In this document: positions 17,198 to 29,560 of the stretch, piece after piece
How the letters are laid out: every line of letters starts with the position of its first letter
Numbering within the stretch: the first letter of the stretch is position 1
Assembly (NCBI RefSeq): GCF_000331735.1
Contig: NC_020126.1
Span: 6,947,501-7,011,500 of the forward strand
Length of the DNA: 64,000 nt
Source of the DNA: Myxococcus stipitatus DSM 14675
Lineage (GTDB): Bacteria > Myxococcota > Myxococcia > Myxococcales > Myxococcaceae
Direction of reading: 5' to 3'
The notes under the pieces: model-generated
Told to the model about the DNA's origin: nothing
Databases searched by the model: none
The model's input: only the letters and a program-made list of their open reading frames with translations
Translations under genes and position numbers: made by a program

Positions 17198-18826
17198 ATG
17201 AGCGAGCAGGACAAGAGCGGGCAGAAGGCGGCGCGGCCGGGGACCTGGGCCAGTCTCGCGCGGGCCATGGCCTCCTGGCGCACGGCCTCCGTCACGTTGC
17301 TCTCGTTCTCGTCGGGTCTGCCGCTCGGCCTCGTCTGGATTGCCATCCCCGACTGGCTGCGCAGCATCGGCGTGGACATCCGCGTCGTCGGCCTCATCAC
17401 GCTGGCGCAGGCCCCGTGGTCCTTCAAGTTCCTCTGGTCCCCGCTCATGGACCGGTATGTGCCGCCCTTCTGGGGACGGCGCCGGGGCTGGATGGCGGTG
17501 GCGCAGGTGGCGCTCTTCGCGACGACCCTCGCGCTGGCGGGCGTGGGCAACCATCCCGAGGCCGCGTGGGTGGTGGGCGCGCTGGCCATGGCGGTGGCCT
17601 TCGCCTCCGCGACGCAGGACATCGCCATCGACGCCTACGCGGTGGAGGTGCTGCGCAAGGACGAGCAGGGCGTGGCGGTCGGCGCACGCGTGGCGCTGTA
17701 CCGCGCGGCCATGTTCATCGCGGGCTCGGCCTCCATCACGCTCGCGGGCCGGGTGTCCTGGAAGTGGGTCGTCATCGGGCTGGCGGCGCTGTACCTCCCC
17801 ATGCTCTTCGTCACCCGCTTCGCGCCGGAGCCCGAGGAGCACTTCACCCCGCCCAAGTCGCTCCGGGACGCCGTCTGGTATCCCTTCGTGGGCTTCCTCG
17901 CGAGGCACCGGGCGCTCGAAATCCTCGCGTTCGTGTTCCTCTACAAGCTGGCCGACAACCTCGGCGGCACGCTGCTGCGCCCCTTCCTGGTGGACATGGG
18001 CTACAGCGACATCCACCGAGGCGTCGCGCTGGGCACCATCGGCCTGTTCGGCACCATCGCGGGCACGCTCATCGGCGGCGCGTGGACGACGGTGCTGGGC
18101 CTGGGCCGCGCGCTGTGGGTCTTCGGGGTCATCCAGATCGTGTCGAACATCGGCTACGTGCTGGTGGCGCGCGCGGGTGAGCCCAACGTGATGCTGATGT
18201 ACTGCGCCATCGGCTTCGAGCAGGTGACGCAGGGCCTGGGCACCGGCGCCTTCTCCGTGCTGCTGATGAGGCTGACGCAGAAGCGCTTCTCCGCCACCCA
18301 GTTCGCGCTGCTCTCCAGCCTCTTCTCCATCCCGCGCGTCGTGGCCGGCCCCATCGCGGGCTTCCTCGTGTACTCCATCGGCTGGGAGCCCTTCTTCTGG
18401 TTCACCATGGTGGGCGGAATCCCGGGCCTGCTGCTGCTCGCGCGCTTCGTGCCGCTGGGCGTGAGGGACCCTGACTTCGACGTGCAGAGCCGCCCCGTCG
18501 CTCGCGCGGTGAGCCGCTCCGTGCTCATGGGCAGCGCGGTGGTCTCCGCGGTGCTGGCCATGGGCGTGGGCGCGGCCCTCACCGCGCTGCTCACGGCGGT
18601 CCAGAACCTGCGCAAGACGCCGCAGGCGGGCTTCGACTTCGGCACACCCTTCGCCGCGTTGTTCCAGCCCGCGGGAGTCACGGACTGGGTGACGCTGGCG
18701 AGCATCGCGGTGTTCGGCTTGACGGTGGGCCTGCTCACCGCCGCGGTGCTCGCGGCGCGCTCGGGGGCCTTCTATCTGCCGGACGAGGAAGCCCCTCCGA
18801 CGCCGTCAGGCGCCACGGGCACGTAG
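17198..18826 (+). CDS. MFS transporter of the AmpG (muropeptide permease) type
   Basis: A 542-residue membrane protein with about 12-14 predicted helices. The region SFSSGLPLGLVWIAIPDWLRSIGV, the FKFLWSPLMDRY loop and ATQDIAIDAYAVE are hallmarks of AmpG-like permeases, which import GlcNAc-anhydromuropeptides for peptidoglycan recycling. The usual family length is about 490-550. No recycling enzyme or beta-lactamase regulator is beside it, so substrate assignment rests on family only. It stands between the caspase operon and pgm, both on the same strand. Confidence 0.85.
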   Translation: MSEQDKSGQKAARPGTWASLARAMASWRTASVTLLSFSSGLPLGLVWIAIPDWLRSIGVDIRVVGLITLAQAPWSFKFLWSPLMDRYVPPFWGRRRGWMAVAQVALFATTLALAGVGNHPEAAWVVGALAMAVAFASATQDIAIDAYAVEVLRKDEQGVAVGARVALYRAAMFIAGSASITLAGRVSWKWVVIGLAALYLPMLFVTRFAPEPEEHFTPPKSLRDAVWYPFVGFLARHRALEILAFVFLYKLADNLGGTLLRPFLVDMGYSDIHRGVALGTIGLFGTIAGTLIGGAWTTVLGLGRALWVFGVIQIVSNIGYVLVARAGEPNVMLMYCAIGFEQVTQGLGTGAFSVLLMRLTQKRFSATQFALLSSLFSIPRVVAGPIAGFLVYSIGWEPFFWFTMVGGIPGLLLLARFVPLGVRDPDFDVQSRPVARAVSRSVLMGSAVVSAVLAMGVGAALTALLTAVQNLRKTPQAGFDFGTPFAALFQPAGVTDWVTLASIAVFGLTVGLLTAAVLAARSGAFYLPDEEAPPTPSGATGT

Positions 18827-18904
18827 GGGACAGGGCGGGGAGGGTCTCGGTCCACCCGAGGACAGCACGCGGACAACGGGTGTTCTTTCCACGTGCCGTG
18901 CGCC

Positions 18905-18910
18905 TATGGT
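18905..18910 (+). promoter_or_regulatory. -10-like hexamer before pgm
   Basis: TATGGT ends 9 nt before ATG 18920, and no Shine-Dalgarno is visible. It fits a leaderless promoter. Confidence 0.4.
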
Positions 18911-18919
18911 GGGCCCGTC

Positions 18920-20553
<1,634 letters not shown>

Positions 20554-20557
<4 letters not shown>

Positions 20558-20904
20558 AGCACGTCCTCATGTACGTGCTCGGCCTCTTCATGGTGGCCGG
20601 CGGCATCAACCACTTCGTGAACCCGCGCGTCTACGTGCGGATGATGCCGCCGTACCTGCCGTGGCATGGGCCCCTGGTCTTCTGGAGCGGCGTGGCCGAG
20701 GTGCTGCTGGGCGTGGGGCTGCTGGTGCCCGCGACGCGGACGGTGTCGGCCTGGGGGCTCATCGCCCTGTTCGTCGCCATCTTCCCCGCCAACCTCCAGA
20801 TGGCGCTCCAGCCGGAGCGCTTCCGGAAGATTCCCCGTCCCCTGCTCTGGGCGCGGCTGCCCCTCCAGGGCGTCCTCATCCTCTGGGCCTGGGGGTACAC
20901 CTAG
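20554..20904 (+). CDS. DoxX-like small membrane protein
   Basis: A 116-residue protein with four hydrophobic segments. GLFMVAGGINHFVNPRVYVRMMPPYLP is the family's N-terminal signature (GxxHFxxPxxYxxMxPP). It is translationally coupled to pgm by a 4-bp overlap. Function unknown; some members take part in redox or quinone-related membrane reactions. Confidence 0.8.
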
Positions 20905-20973
20905 GCGACAGGCCCCCCAGTGCCCCGAGGGGACGGCGCCTGTCCGCCCGCTACCCCGCATGTGCGTCCTTCC

Positions 20974-21002
20974 TTGACTCCCCCTGGGGGGCTCTTTAGG
21001 TT
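20974..21002 (+). promoter_or_regulatory. Candidate sigma-70-type promoter for rpoZ
   Basis: TTGACT, a 17-bp spacer and TAGGTT lie 40 bp upstream of the rpoZ start. The -35 is good (5 of 6); the -10 is weak. Confidence 0.4.
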
Positions 21003-21041
21003 TCACCGTTTCCGTCGCCCACCGAAATCCAAGGACGTTCC

Positions 21042-21281
21042 ATGGCTCGCGTCACAGTCGAAGACTGCCTCCCCCTCGTCGACAACCGGTTCGCGCTGGT
21101 GCTGCTCGGTGCGAAGCGCGCGCGTCAGCTGATGGCCGGCGCCCGCCCCATCATCGAGCAGTCCAAGAACAAGCCCCCCGTGCTCTCGCTGCGCGAGGTG
21201 GCGACCGGCCGCGTGAAGTTTGATCGCGACGTGCGCGAGGCGCTCTCCGGCAAGTACGCCGGCGAGGAGCCCCGCAAGTAG
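21042..21281 (+). CDS. rpoZ: RNA polymerase omega subunit
   Basis: A 79-residue protein with the omega pattern: MARVTVEDCLPLVDNRFALVLLGAKRARQL then a variable loop and VLSLREVATGRV. It helps assemble the beta-prime subunit into RNA polymerase. Length is typical. It stands alone here, convergent with a Nudix gene, rather than next to gmk/spoT as in many proteobacteria. Confidence 0.93.
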   Translation: MARVTVEDCLPLVDNRFALVLLGAKRARQLMAGARPIIEQSKNKPPVLSLREVATGRVKFDRDVREALSGKYAGEEPRK

Positions 21282-21298
21282 TCCGCGGTACCGAAGTC

Positions 21299-21778
21299 CT
21301 AGGTTCCCTTCCCCTCGGGTCCCACGGCCGGGGAAGGGGCCTCCGGAAGCAGGCCCTGTGCACGCATCCACCTCACGGCGCGCGCGGCCACGGCCTTCTC
21401 TCCCTTGTAGCCGAGCAGGGGCACCAACTGTCCCACCGGCACCCAGCGCACCTCGTCCACCTCCACGCGCGGCCCCGGCAACGGCCCCAGTGCCCCCTCC
21501 TGGTAGCGGAAGAGGAAGAAGTGGACGCGCTTGAAGATGCGCTGTCCCCGGAACTGGTAGACGTAGCGAATCTCCCCCAGCGGCGCGATGAGCGCGGCGG
21601 TGAGCCCCGTCTCCTCGCGGACCTCCCGGCTCGCCGTCTGCTCCGGCGTCTCGCCCGGGTCCACGTGCCCCTTGGGCAGTGCCCACAGAGGACGGCCATG
21701 GGGACGGATGACGACCACCTCCCAGGTGCCGTCACTCTCCCGGATGACAATCCCGCCTGCGGACGCCTCACGTGGCAT
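21299..21778 (-). CDS. Nudix hydrolase
   Basis: A 159-residue protein with the complete Nudix box GHVDPGETPEQTASREVREETGL (about residues 37-59), the metal-binding helix that hydrolyses nucleoside diphosphate derivatives. The N-terminal strand EASAGGIVIRE and ALPKGHV resemble diadenosine-polyphosphate or MutT-like members. ATG 21778 is used; a GTG at 21784 is the alternative. A TAGGGT hexamer (21792-21787) ends 8 nt before the ATG, suggesting a leaderless transcript. Confidence 0.88.
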   Translation of the reverse strand: MPREASAGGIVIRESDGTWEVVVIRPHGRPLWALPKGHVDPGETPEQTASREVREETGLTAALIAPLGEIRYVYQFRGQRIFKRVHFFLFRYQEGALGPLPGPRVEVDEVRWVPVGQLVPLLGYKGEKAVAARAVRWMRAQGLLPEAPSPAVGPEGKGT

Positions 21779-21817
21779 GCCCACCTACCCTAACCGATAG
21801 CGAGGCGCCGCGGGGAC

Positions 21818-22462
21818 TCAACCACCGTGGGCGAAGTGGCGAAGCTTCGCCTCCGCCCCCAGCCGGTAGGCATACCGGAGGTCCGTGAGCAGCCGGTCCA
21901 ACCGCCGCTTCGCGACATGCCCCATCAGCCGCGAGCAGAACCGCTGCGAGAGCCGGTTGGCCTCCTGGTACCGCCAGCGCTCCTGGGAGGAGAGCCGCGC
22001 CCGGTAGGACACCCGCTCGAAGAGCCGGGTGAACAGGACCTGGGCCCACGCGCCCACGTCCTCGCCCCAGCGGTGCAGCAGGCACACCGCGAACTTGTCC
22101 ACCTCCGCCTGGGCCTCCAGCTCCAGCAGGGACACCGTCCGCCCGTGCGCCGCGGTGTGCGCCATGTAGAGGAAGTGGCTGACCCCTTCCGCCACCTGGC
22201 AGTAGCCCGAGAGCTCCCCGTCCAGCAGGTGCCCGGGTGGGCTGGACTCGTAGGGCTTGAGCCTGTCGAGCAGCGCGGGCGACAGGTACAGCGCCAGCTC
22301 CAGCGAGTCCTCGGACTCGTGGACCAGCAGCTCCTCGTCGCTCCGCCCCGTGGCACCCAGCCGGACGGCGGCCTCCGTGTCCACCACGAAGACCTCCGCC
22401 CGAGCCTCACAGGTGAAGCCGTAGATGGCCTCCAGGTGGTCCTGAACGCGGCCAATCATCAC
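21818..22462 (-). CDS. Hypothetical protein
   Basis: A 214-residue soluble protein that I do not recognise. It is helix-rich, with an acidic N-terminal half and a basic C-terminal third (RLSSQERWRYQEANRLSQRF ... KRRLDRLLTDLRYAYRLG). GGAG precedes the start. It is 15 bp downstream of another unknown gene (22478-23080) and probably co-transcribed with it. No signal peptide or membrane segment. Confidence 0.6.
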   Translation of the reverse strand: MMIGRVQDHLEAIYGFTCEARAEVFVVDTEAAVRLGATGRSDEELLVHESEDSLELALYLSPALLDRLKPYESSPPGHLLDGELSGYCQVAEGVSHFLYMAHTAAHGRTVSLLELEAQAEVDKFAVCLLHRWGEDVGAWAQVLFTRLFERVSYRARLSSQERWRYQEANRLSQRFCSRLMGHVAKRRLDRLLTDLRYAYRLGAEAKLRHFAHGG

Positions 22463-22477
22463 GCCTCCGTCCCGCTC

Positions 22478-23080
22478 TCAGTTGGGAAGCTGCCCCTTGG
22501 AGGTCCGCGGCATCATTCCCGCGTCCACCAGCACGCGCTCCAGCCGGTCGCTGCCCGTGCGCGCCCACGTCTCGTAGACCTTCAGCGCCCCGCTGGGCCC
22601 GGCGCTCACCATGCCCCGCGCGGCAATCTCCTCCAGCACCTCCACCACCGAGCGGAACTTGTCGTGCAGCTCGCGGTACATGCCCGCGAAGCCCGCCCGA
22701 GGCGACAGCTCCGCCACCTGGCCGTACGCCGTTCCGCCCATCTGGATGTAGTAGTCGGGCCCCACCACCCCGCCCTCCAGCGCGCCGGAGAAGAACCCGA
22801 CGGTGTAGAGCGAGACGTCTCCCAGTCGCCGCAGCGTGCGGATGCGAGCCTCCCGCTCCTGCTGCAGCGCCTGGTGGTACAGCACCGCCAGCGGCTCATG
22901 GGCACGGCGCCCATCCTCCTGGCGGTCGAACAAGGTGTCCGTGCTCGCGAACTCCGCCAGCAGGTTCACCAGGTAGAACTCCGTCACCTCTTCCAGCCGC
23001 ACCCGCTGACGCGCCGTGACTTCGTCGAGGAGCGACTTGAAGAACTCCTTCAGAGACAGGGACGCCACCAGTTGACTCAT
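22478..23080 (-). CDS. Hypothetical protein
   Basis: A 200-residue unknown soluble protein, MSQLVASLSLKEFFKSLLDEV... . The sequence is predicted mostly helical, with a G-rich middle (LYTVGFFSGALEGGVVGPDYY). I chose ATG 23080 because GGGAG lies upstream; a longer frame to 23161 has a poor leader. It is divergent from groES, and the first CIRCE element lies 114 bp upstream of its start, so a heat-shock link is possible but unproven. It forms a pair with the gene at 21818-22462. Confidence 0.6.
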   Translation of the reverse strand: MSQLVASLSLKEFFKSLLDEVTARQRVRLEEVTEFYLVNLLAEFASTDTLFDRQEDGRRAHEPLAVLYHQALQQEREARIRTLRRLGDVSLYTVGFFSGALEGGVVGPDYYIQMGGTAYGQVAELSPRAGFAGMYRELHDKFRSVVEVLEEIAARGMVSAGPSGALKVYETWARTGSDRLERVLVDAGMMPRTSKGQLPN

Positions 23081-23193
23081 CGACACTCCCGTCCACCCAC
23101 CCGGCCATCCCTCGGCCTTCGGGGATGACGGAACGGTAGCAATGTGTCCGGAGCGTCGCAAAACAGGCCCTCAATGATTCCGGGCACTTGCGC

Positions 23194-23220
23194 TAGCACT
23201 CGTGCCTTGCGAGTGCCAAT
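23194..23220. promoter_or_regulatory. CIRCE element 1 (HrcA operator)
   Basis: TAGCACTC-N9-GAGTGCCAA, an inverted repeat one or two bases off the consensus TTAGCACTC-N9-GAGTGCTAA. It lies between the divergent unknown gene (start 23080) and groES, 157 bp upstream of the second CIRCE box. HrcA binding here could control the leftward gene, or cooperate with box 2. Confidence 0.85.
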
Positions 23221-23332
23221 TTCCAGGCCCAGGGCACGCGCCGGCGGCAGACGCGTCACGGCGGGGCTGCGAGTGAAAAAGGACAGCAATGCCGGGCAGT
23301 TGGCAGCTCGGAGTGCGCCCAGCCCGCGTGGC

Positions 23333-23360
23333 TTGACGGGTCGACTTCGCTGGTTATTAT
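23333..23360 (+). promoter_or_regulatory. Sigma-70-type promoter of groESL
   Basis: TTGACG, a 16-bp spacer and TATTAT lie directly upstream of CIRCE box 2. The operator would overlap the transcription start region, the usual arrangement for HrcA repression. Confidence 0.7.
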
Positions 23361-23376
23361 CCGCCGCGACTGGGCG

Positions 23377-23403
23377 TTAGCACTCGTGAGGTACGAGTGC
23401 TAA
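23377..23403. promoter_or_regulatory. CIRCE element 2 (HrcA operator)
   Basis: A perfect consensus box: TTAGCACTC, nine bases, GAGTGCTAA. It lies 16 bp after the TATTAT -10 hexamer and 93 bp before groES, so it should sit at the transcription start or in the 5' UTR. Confidence 0.95.
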
Positions 23404-23496
23404 TGCCGCGGGCCGTCACGGCCCATCTTCAACCCCAGAGGCGCCATGGCGCCGGCCGGAGTTCCCGGACGGTGGGCGCCCATCAAGGAGCAGACC

Positions 23497-23787
23497 ATGA
23501 AGATTCGTCCCCTGCAGGATCGGCTCATCGTCAAGCGGGTCGCCGAGGAGAACAAGACCAAGGGCGGCCTCTTCATCCCGGACACGGCGAAGGAGAAGCC
23601 CCTCGAGGGCAAGGTCGTCGCCGTCGGCAATGGCAAGGTGCTGGAGAACGGCTCCGTGCGTCCGATGGACATCAAGGCTGGCGACACCATCCTCTTCAGC
23701 AAGTACGCCGGGACCGAGATCAAGCTCGACGGCGAGGAGCACCTCATCCTCCGTGAAGAGGACGTGCTCGGCATCCTCGACAAGTAA
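23497..23787 (+). CDS. groES: Co-chaperonin GroES
   Basis: The 96-residue lid of the GroEL folding chamber. MKIRPLQDRLIVKRV, the mobile loop with KTKGGLFIPDTAKEKP, and the closing YAGTEIKLDGEEHLILREEDVLGIL are all canonical. ATG 23497 is preceded by AAGGAG. It is followed by groEL after 33 bp. Regulation is by the CIRCE/HrcA sites upstream. Confidence 0.97.
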   Translation: MKIRPLQDRLIVKRVAEENKTKGGLFIPDTAKEKPLEGKVVAVGNGKVLENGSVRPMDIKAGDTILFSKYAGTEIKLDGEEHLILREEDVLGILDK

Positions 23788-23820
23788 TCCGCTCCCACCC
23801 CTTTCTAAGGAATCTCCATC

Positions 23821-25464
<1,644 letters not shown>

Positions 25465-25471
25465 TCGCCCC

Positions 25472-25492
25472 CACCCCGGCTCGTCCGGGGTG
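25472..25492 (+). terminator. Hairpin just after groEL
   Basis: A perfect 8-bp stem CACCCCGG/CCGGGGTG with a 5-nt loop, starting 8 bp after the groEL stop. No T-run follows; it may be an mRNA-stabilising hairpin before the stronger one at 25507. Confidence 0.5.
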
Positions 25493-25506
25493 ACTGCTCC
25501 ACAGGC

Positions 25507-25538
25507 GGCCTCCGGTTCCTTTCAGGGAACCGGGGGCC
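25507..25538 (+). terminator. Strong hairpin terminator of groESL
   Basis: A 13-bp stem (GGCCTCCGGTTCC paired with GGAACCGGGGGCC, one G-U pair) with a 6-nt loop, 43 bp after the groEL stop. A short T-containing stretch follows. Probably the operon terminator. Confidence 0.75.
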
Positions 25539-25610
25539 GTCGTGCTTTCATGCCCCTTGGTGGCGCGCGCAAGGCCACGCCCTTACGTTGGGAATGAAGG
25601 AGGCATCAAC

Positions 25611-25868
25611 GTGAAGCCCGTGAAGATCTACACCACGAACTACTGTGGTTTCTGTGTCCGCGCGAAGGACCTGCTCAAGCGAAAGGGCGTGGACTTCCAG
25701 GAGCTGGACGTCACTGGAGACGACGACACCCGAGCGAAGCTCGTGGAGATGAGCGGAGGCCAGCGCACGGTGCCGCAAATCTTCATCGGCGACACGCACG
25801 TGGGCGGCTACTCGGACCTCGCCCAGCTCGACAAGGACGGCAAGCTGGACACCCTGCTCCAGGCCTGA
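25611..25868 (+). CDS. Glutaredoxin (GrxC type)
   Basis: An 85-residue dithiol glutaredoxin: KIYTTNYCGFCVRAKDLL has the active-site CGFC in place of the more common CPYC, TVPQIFIGD carries the cis-proline and glutathione-binding TVP motif, and GGYSDLAQL the GG motif. It reduces disulfides and mixed disulfides with glutathione. The start is GTG 25611 with AAGGAGG seven bases upstream; an upstream ATG frame lacks such a site and would add a non-homologous leader. Confidence 0.92.
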   Translation: MKPVKIYTTNYCGFCVRAKDLLKRKGVDFQELDVTGDDDTRAKLVEMSGGQRTVPQIFIGDTHVGGYSDLAQLDKDGKLDTLLQA

Positions 25869-25965
25869 CGCCGCGGGCAGGCGGGCGGACGCCCGGCCGG
25901 GGCCGCCCGCCACCGCGGTGCATAGCTTCACCCCAGGGAGCACCACCCTTTCTCGGGAGGCGGCA

Positions 25966-26361
25966 ATGGCAGGTGAAGCAAGGCAGGCGGAGCGCCGGGA
26001 CGTCCACCAGAGCGTCATCAGCGCGCTCTACCACCTGCTCAAGGGTGCCTCGGCGGCGGAGCGGTTCATCCAGGAAGCAGAAGCCGCGGGAGACCCGGAG
26101 CTCGCGCAGTTCTTCCGCGACTGGAGTGAGGAGCAGCGCCACCTGGCGGAGCGGGCGAAGAACCTGCTCGGTACGCGCATGGCCGCCCTGCGCACGCCGG
26201 TGAGTGCTCGCAGGCGCGCGGACAAGGCCCCGGCGAAGGCCGCCGCGGAGCGCTCCTTCGCCAACATGGGCGTGAAGTCCGGTGGCAACCCGTCCGATGA
26301 CGGCGTCGATGAGCGGTCCAAGGAATCCTTCCCCGCCAGCGACGCTCCCGCCACGTATTGA
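25966..26361 (+). CDS. Small helical protein with KESFPASD C-terminal motif
   Basis: A 131-residue protein. Residues 10-75 form two amphipathic helices (VHQSVISALYHLLKGASAAERFI and ELAQFFRDWSEEQRHLAERAK) resembling ferritin-like stress proteins of the DUF2383 type. The tail DERSKESFPASDAPATY matches a short motif seen at the end of many small bacterial proteins of unknown role. GGGAGG precedes ATG 25966. A hairpin follows the stop. Confidence 0.65.
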   Translation: MAGEARQAERRDVHQSVISALYHLLKGASAAERFIQEAEAAGDPELAQFFRDWSEEQRHLAERAKNLLGTRMAALRTPVSARRRADKAPAKAAAERSFANMGVKSGGNPSDDGVDERSKESFPASDAPATY

Positions 26362-26367
26362 CGCAAA

Positions 26368-26397
26368 CCCCGCGCGTGACACTGGATTCGCGCGGGG
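26368..26397 (+). terminator. Hairpin terminator
   Basis: A perfect 9-bp stem CCCCGCGCG/CGCGCGGGG with a 12-nt loop, 7 bp after the stop of the 25966-26361 gene, followed by TGTTCGTCTT. Confidence 0.7.
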
Positions 26398-26765
26398 TGT
26401 TCGTCTTGGATGCCGGGCCGTGAGTCGCGAGCGGCCCTTCCCACTTCCACCAGCAGCGCACGGCCCGTTGGACGGCCTCCACCCGGGCCCGTCGCGGCCC
26501 GGGTTCGCGCGGCGGACACCGTGTGGTGGTGGACATTGGAAAGCCTCGTGGGAACACGCTTTTCTGGTGTTCCTGGGGCCATGCCCGCTCGCCCTCCCCC
26601 ACCCCCAGTCTCGAGCCATCCCGCTCGGGGCGTCGATTCCACAGAGGGCGCCCGTGCAACAGCCTTCTGGGAAGATTCTTCCACGCATGTTGCCCTGACG
26701 GCGGGGCACGCGCAGACGGTGCGACGGGCTTGCCCGCCCGGTCTCCTCGCACCTAAAGAGGACCC
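26398..26765. other. Non-coding gap of about 370 bp upstream of the FHA-AAA+ regulator
   Basis: I see no credible gene in this stretch; the open frames have poor composition and no start signal. It contains a 7-bp inverted repeat GGAACAC/GTGTTCC with a 9-nt spacer (26551-26573), a possible operator 193 bp upstream of the regulator. Confidence 0.5.
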
Positions 26766-28154
<1,389 letters not shown>

Positions 28155-28192
28155 GTGCCCCCTCGCAGTCCTACCCCAGGGAGAACACCCGC

Positions 28193-29404
28193 ATGTTGCG
28201 TCGTCTCGCCGTAGCCTCCATCGTCTTCACCGCTGCTTGCGCCGGTCAGCAGAAGCCCGCTGAAACGGCCGCGCCGAACGGCAAGCCGCAGCCCAAAGAG
28301 GAGCGCGTGCGCATTGGCAACCAGCCCGCCTTCGACGTGGCCACCTGCTTCCCCCGCGACCTCGCCCTGCCCCCCGCCAACCAGGCCGTGCTGGTGGGCG
28401 CCATCCTCACCACGCGTCCGGAGGTCATGGAGTGCCTGGTGGACCCCAAGAGCCGTGGCACCGCCGAGAAGACGGTGGTGACGGTGAAGACCAGCGTGAC
28501 GGACACGAGCGCCACGCACGCCGTCACGGGTGAGAACCTCAGCCCCACCGGCCAGGCCTGCATCCAGGCCGCGGTGGACAAGCTGGTCAAGCCGCCGCTG
28601 ATGAGCAAGGGCGCCCAGCCGGTGGAGGCCACGGCCACGTTCGAGCACGAGACGACCACCAGCGCGAGCGTCAAGTTCGGCATGAACGAGGGCTCCGACT
28701 ACTCCGGCGCCATCCGCCTGGCGCAGCCGGGCTGGTGCGACTGCTACGCCAACTTCAAGGACTCCGCGCCGCCGGTGCTCACCGCGCGCGTGACGCTGAC
28801 CAAGGGCCAGCCTGTCTCCGAGGTGGCGTTCGACCCCTCCGGCAGCACCGAGGGTGACCAGGTCGCCGCGTGCTTGAAGACGAAGCTCGCCGCCGTTCCG
28901 GCCAACGCCGCGTCCGACAAGCTGACGTACCCGCACCGCTTCGTGCACTTCAACTCCGCTGGCAGCGAGACGGCGACCACGCTTCCCGCCAACCTGCGCT
29001 TCTTCCAGCTCGAGCTCATCCGCAACCAGCGCGCCGCCGCCGCCGCCATCGCCCTGGGCGCGCGCATGGACACCGCGCTCGCGTACGACAACGTCGTGAA
29101 GAAGTTCAACTCGACGAAGAACTCCGGCCTGCTGGATGAGATGGTCAGCAAGTGCAAGGCCTACGTCGACGCCTCGCAGGGCGTGGTGAAGGCGCTGGAG
29201 GCGCAGCAGTCCGTGGACCAGGCGTCCCTGACGCTGGTGCAGGAACTGAAGGCCACCGACGCCGAGGGCTGGACTCCGGTGGAGACCGCCGGCAAGGCGT
29301 CCCTGGAGACCACGCAGCAGGACCTGACCAAGGCCAACGCGGAGGCCCAGGCGGCCCCCGGCATCTGCCCGAAGGTCAACTACGGGCCGAAGAAGAAGAA
29401 GTAG
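28193..29404 (+). CDS. Probable lipoprotein, unknown function
   Basis: A 403-residue exported protein. A signal peptide (MLRRLAVASIVFTAACAG) ends in a weak lipobox (TAAC). I do not recognise a domain. There are two similar beta-rich segments, each with a conserved cysteine in a CL-type helix (VMECLVDPKSRG and VAACLKTKLA), like the repeated C-terminal halves of AgmX/TonB-like proteins, then a long helical tail ending in KKKK. Start ATG 28193 has AGGGAG upstream. It lies directly after the FHA regulator and may be its partner or target. Confidence 0.55.
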   Translation: MLRRLAVASIVFTAACAGQQKPAETAAPNGKPQPKEERVRIGNQPAFDVATCFPRDLALPPANQAVLVGAILTTRPEVMECLVDPKSRGTAEKTVVTVKTSVTDTSATHAVTGENLSPTGQACIQAAVDKLVKPPLMSKGAQPVEATATFEHETTTSASVKFGMNEGSDYSGAIRLAQPGWCDCYANFKDSAPPVLTARVTLTKGQPVSEVAFDPSGSTEGDQVAACLKTKLAAVPANAASDKLTYPHRFVHFNSAGSETATTLPANLRFFQLELIRNQRAAAAAIALGARMDTALAYDNVVKKFNSTKNSGLLDEMVSKCKAYVDASQGVVKALEAQQSVDQASLTLVQELKATDAEGWTPVETAGKASLETTQQDLTKANAEAQAAPGICPKVNYGPKKKK

Positions 29405-29435
29405 CCGTCACCACGCCCCTGGCGTGAAACGCACG

Positions 29436-29472
29436 AAGGCGCGGGAGCCCGGAAGAACGGGGCCCGCGCCTT
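29436..29472. terminator. Bidirectional hairpin terminator
   Basis: A perfect 10-bp stem AAGGCGCGGG/CCCGCGCCTT with an inner CCCG/CGGG pairing, between two convergent genes (lipoprotein and smc). TT-rich sequence follows on the plus side. Confidence 0.75.
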
Positions 29473-29560
29473 CTGTGTTTCCAGCCTCTGTGTCTCCCGA
29501 GCCGAAGCTCCCGGGGCGCCCTGTACGGCCAAGGCGTCCCGGGTCGAGCCCGGGGGCGAC

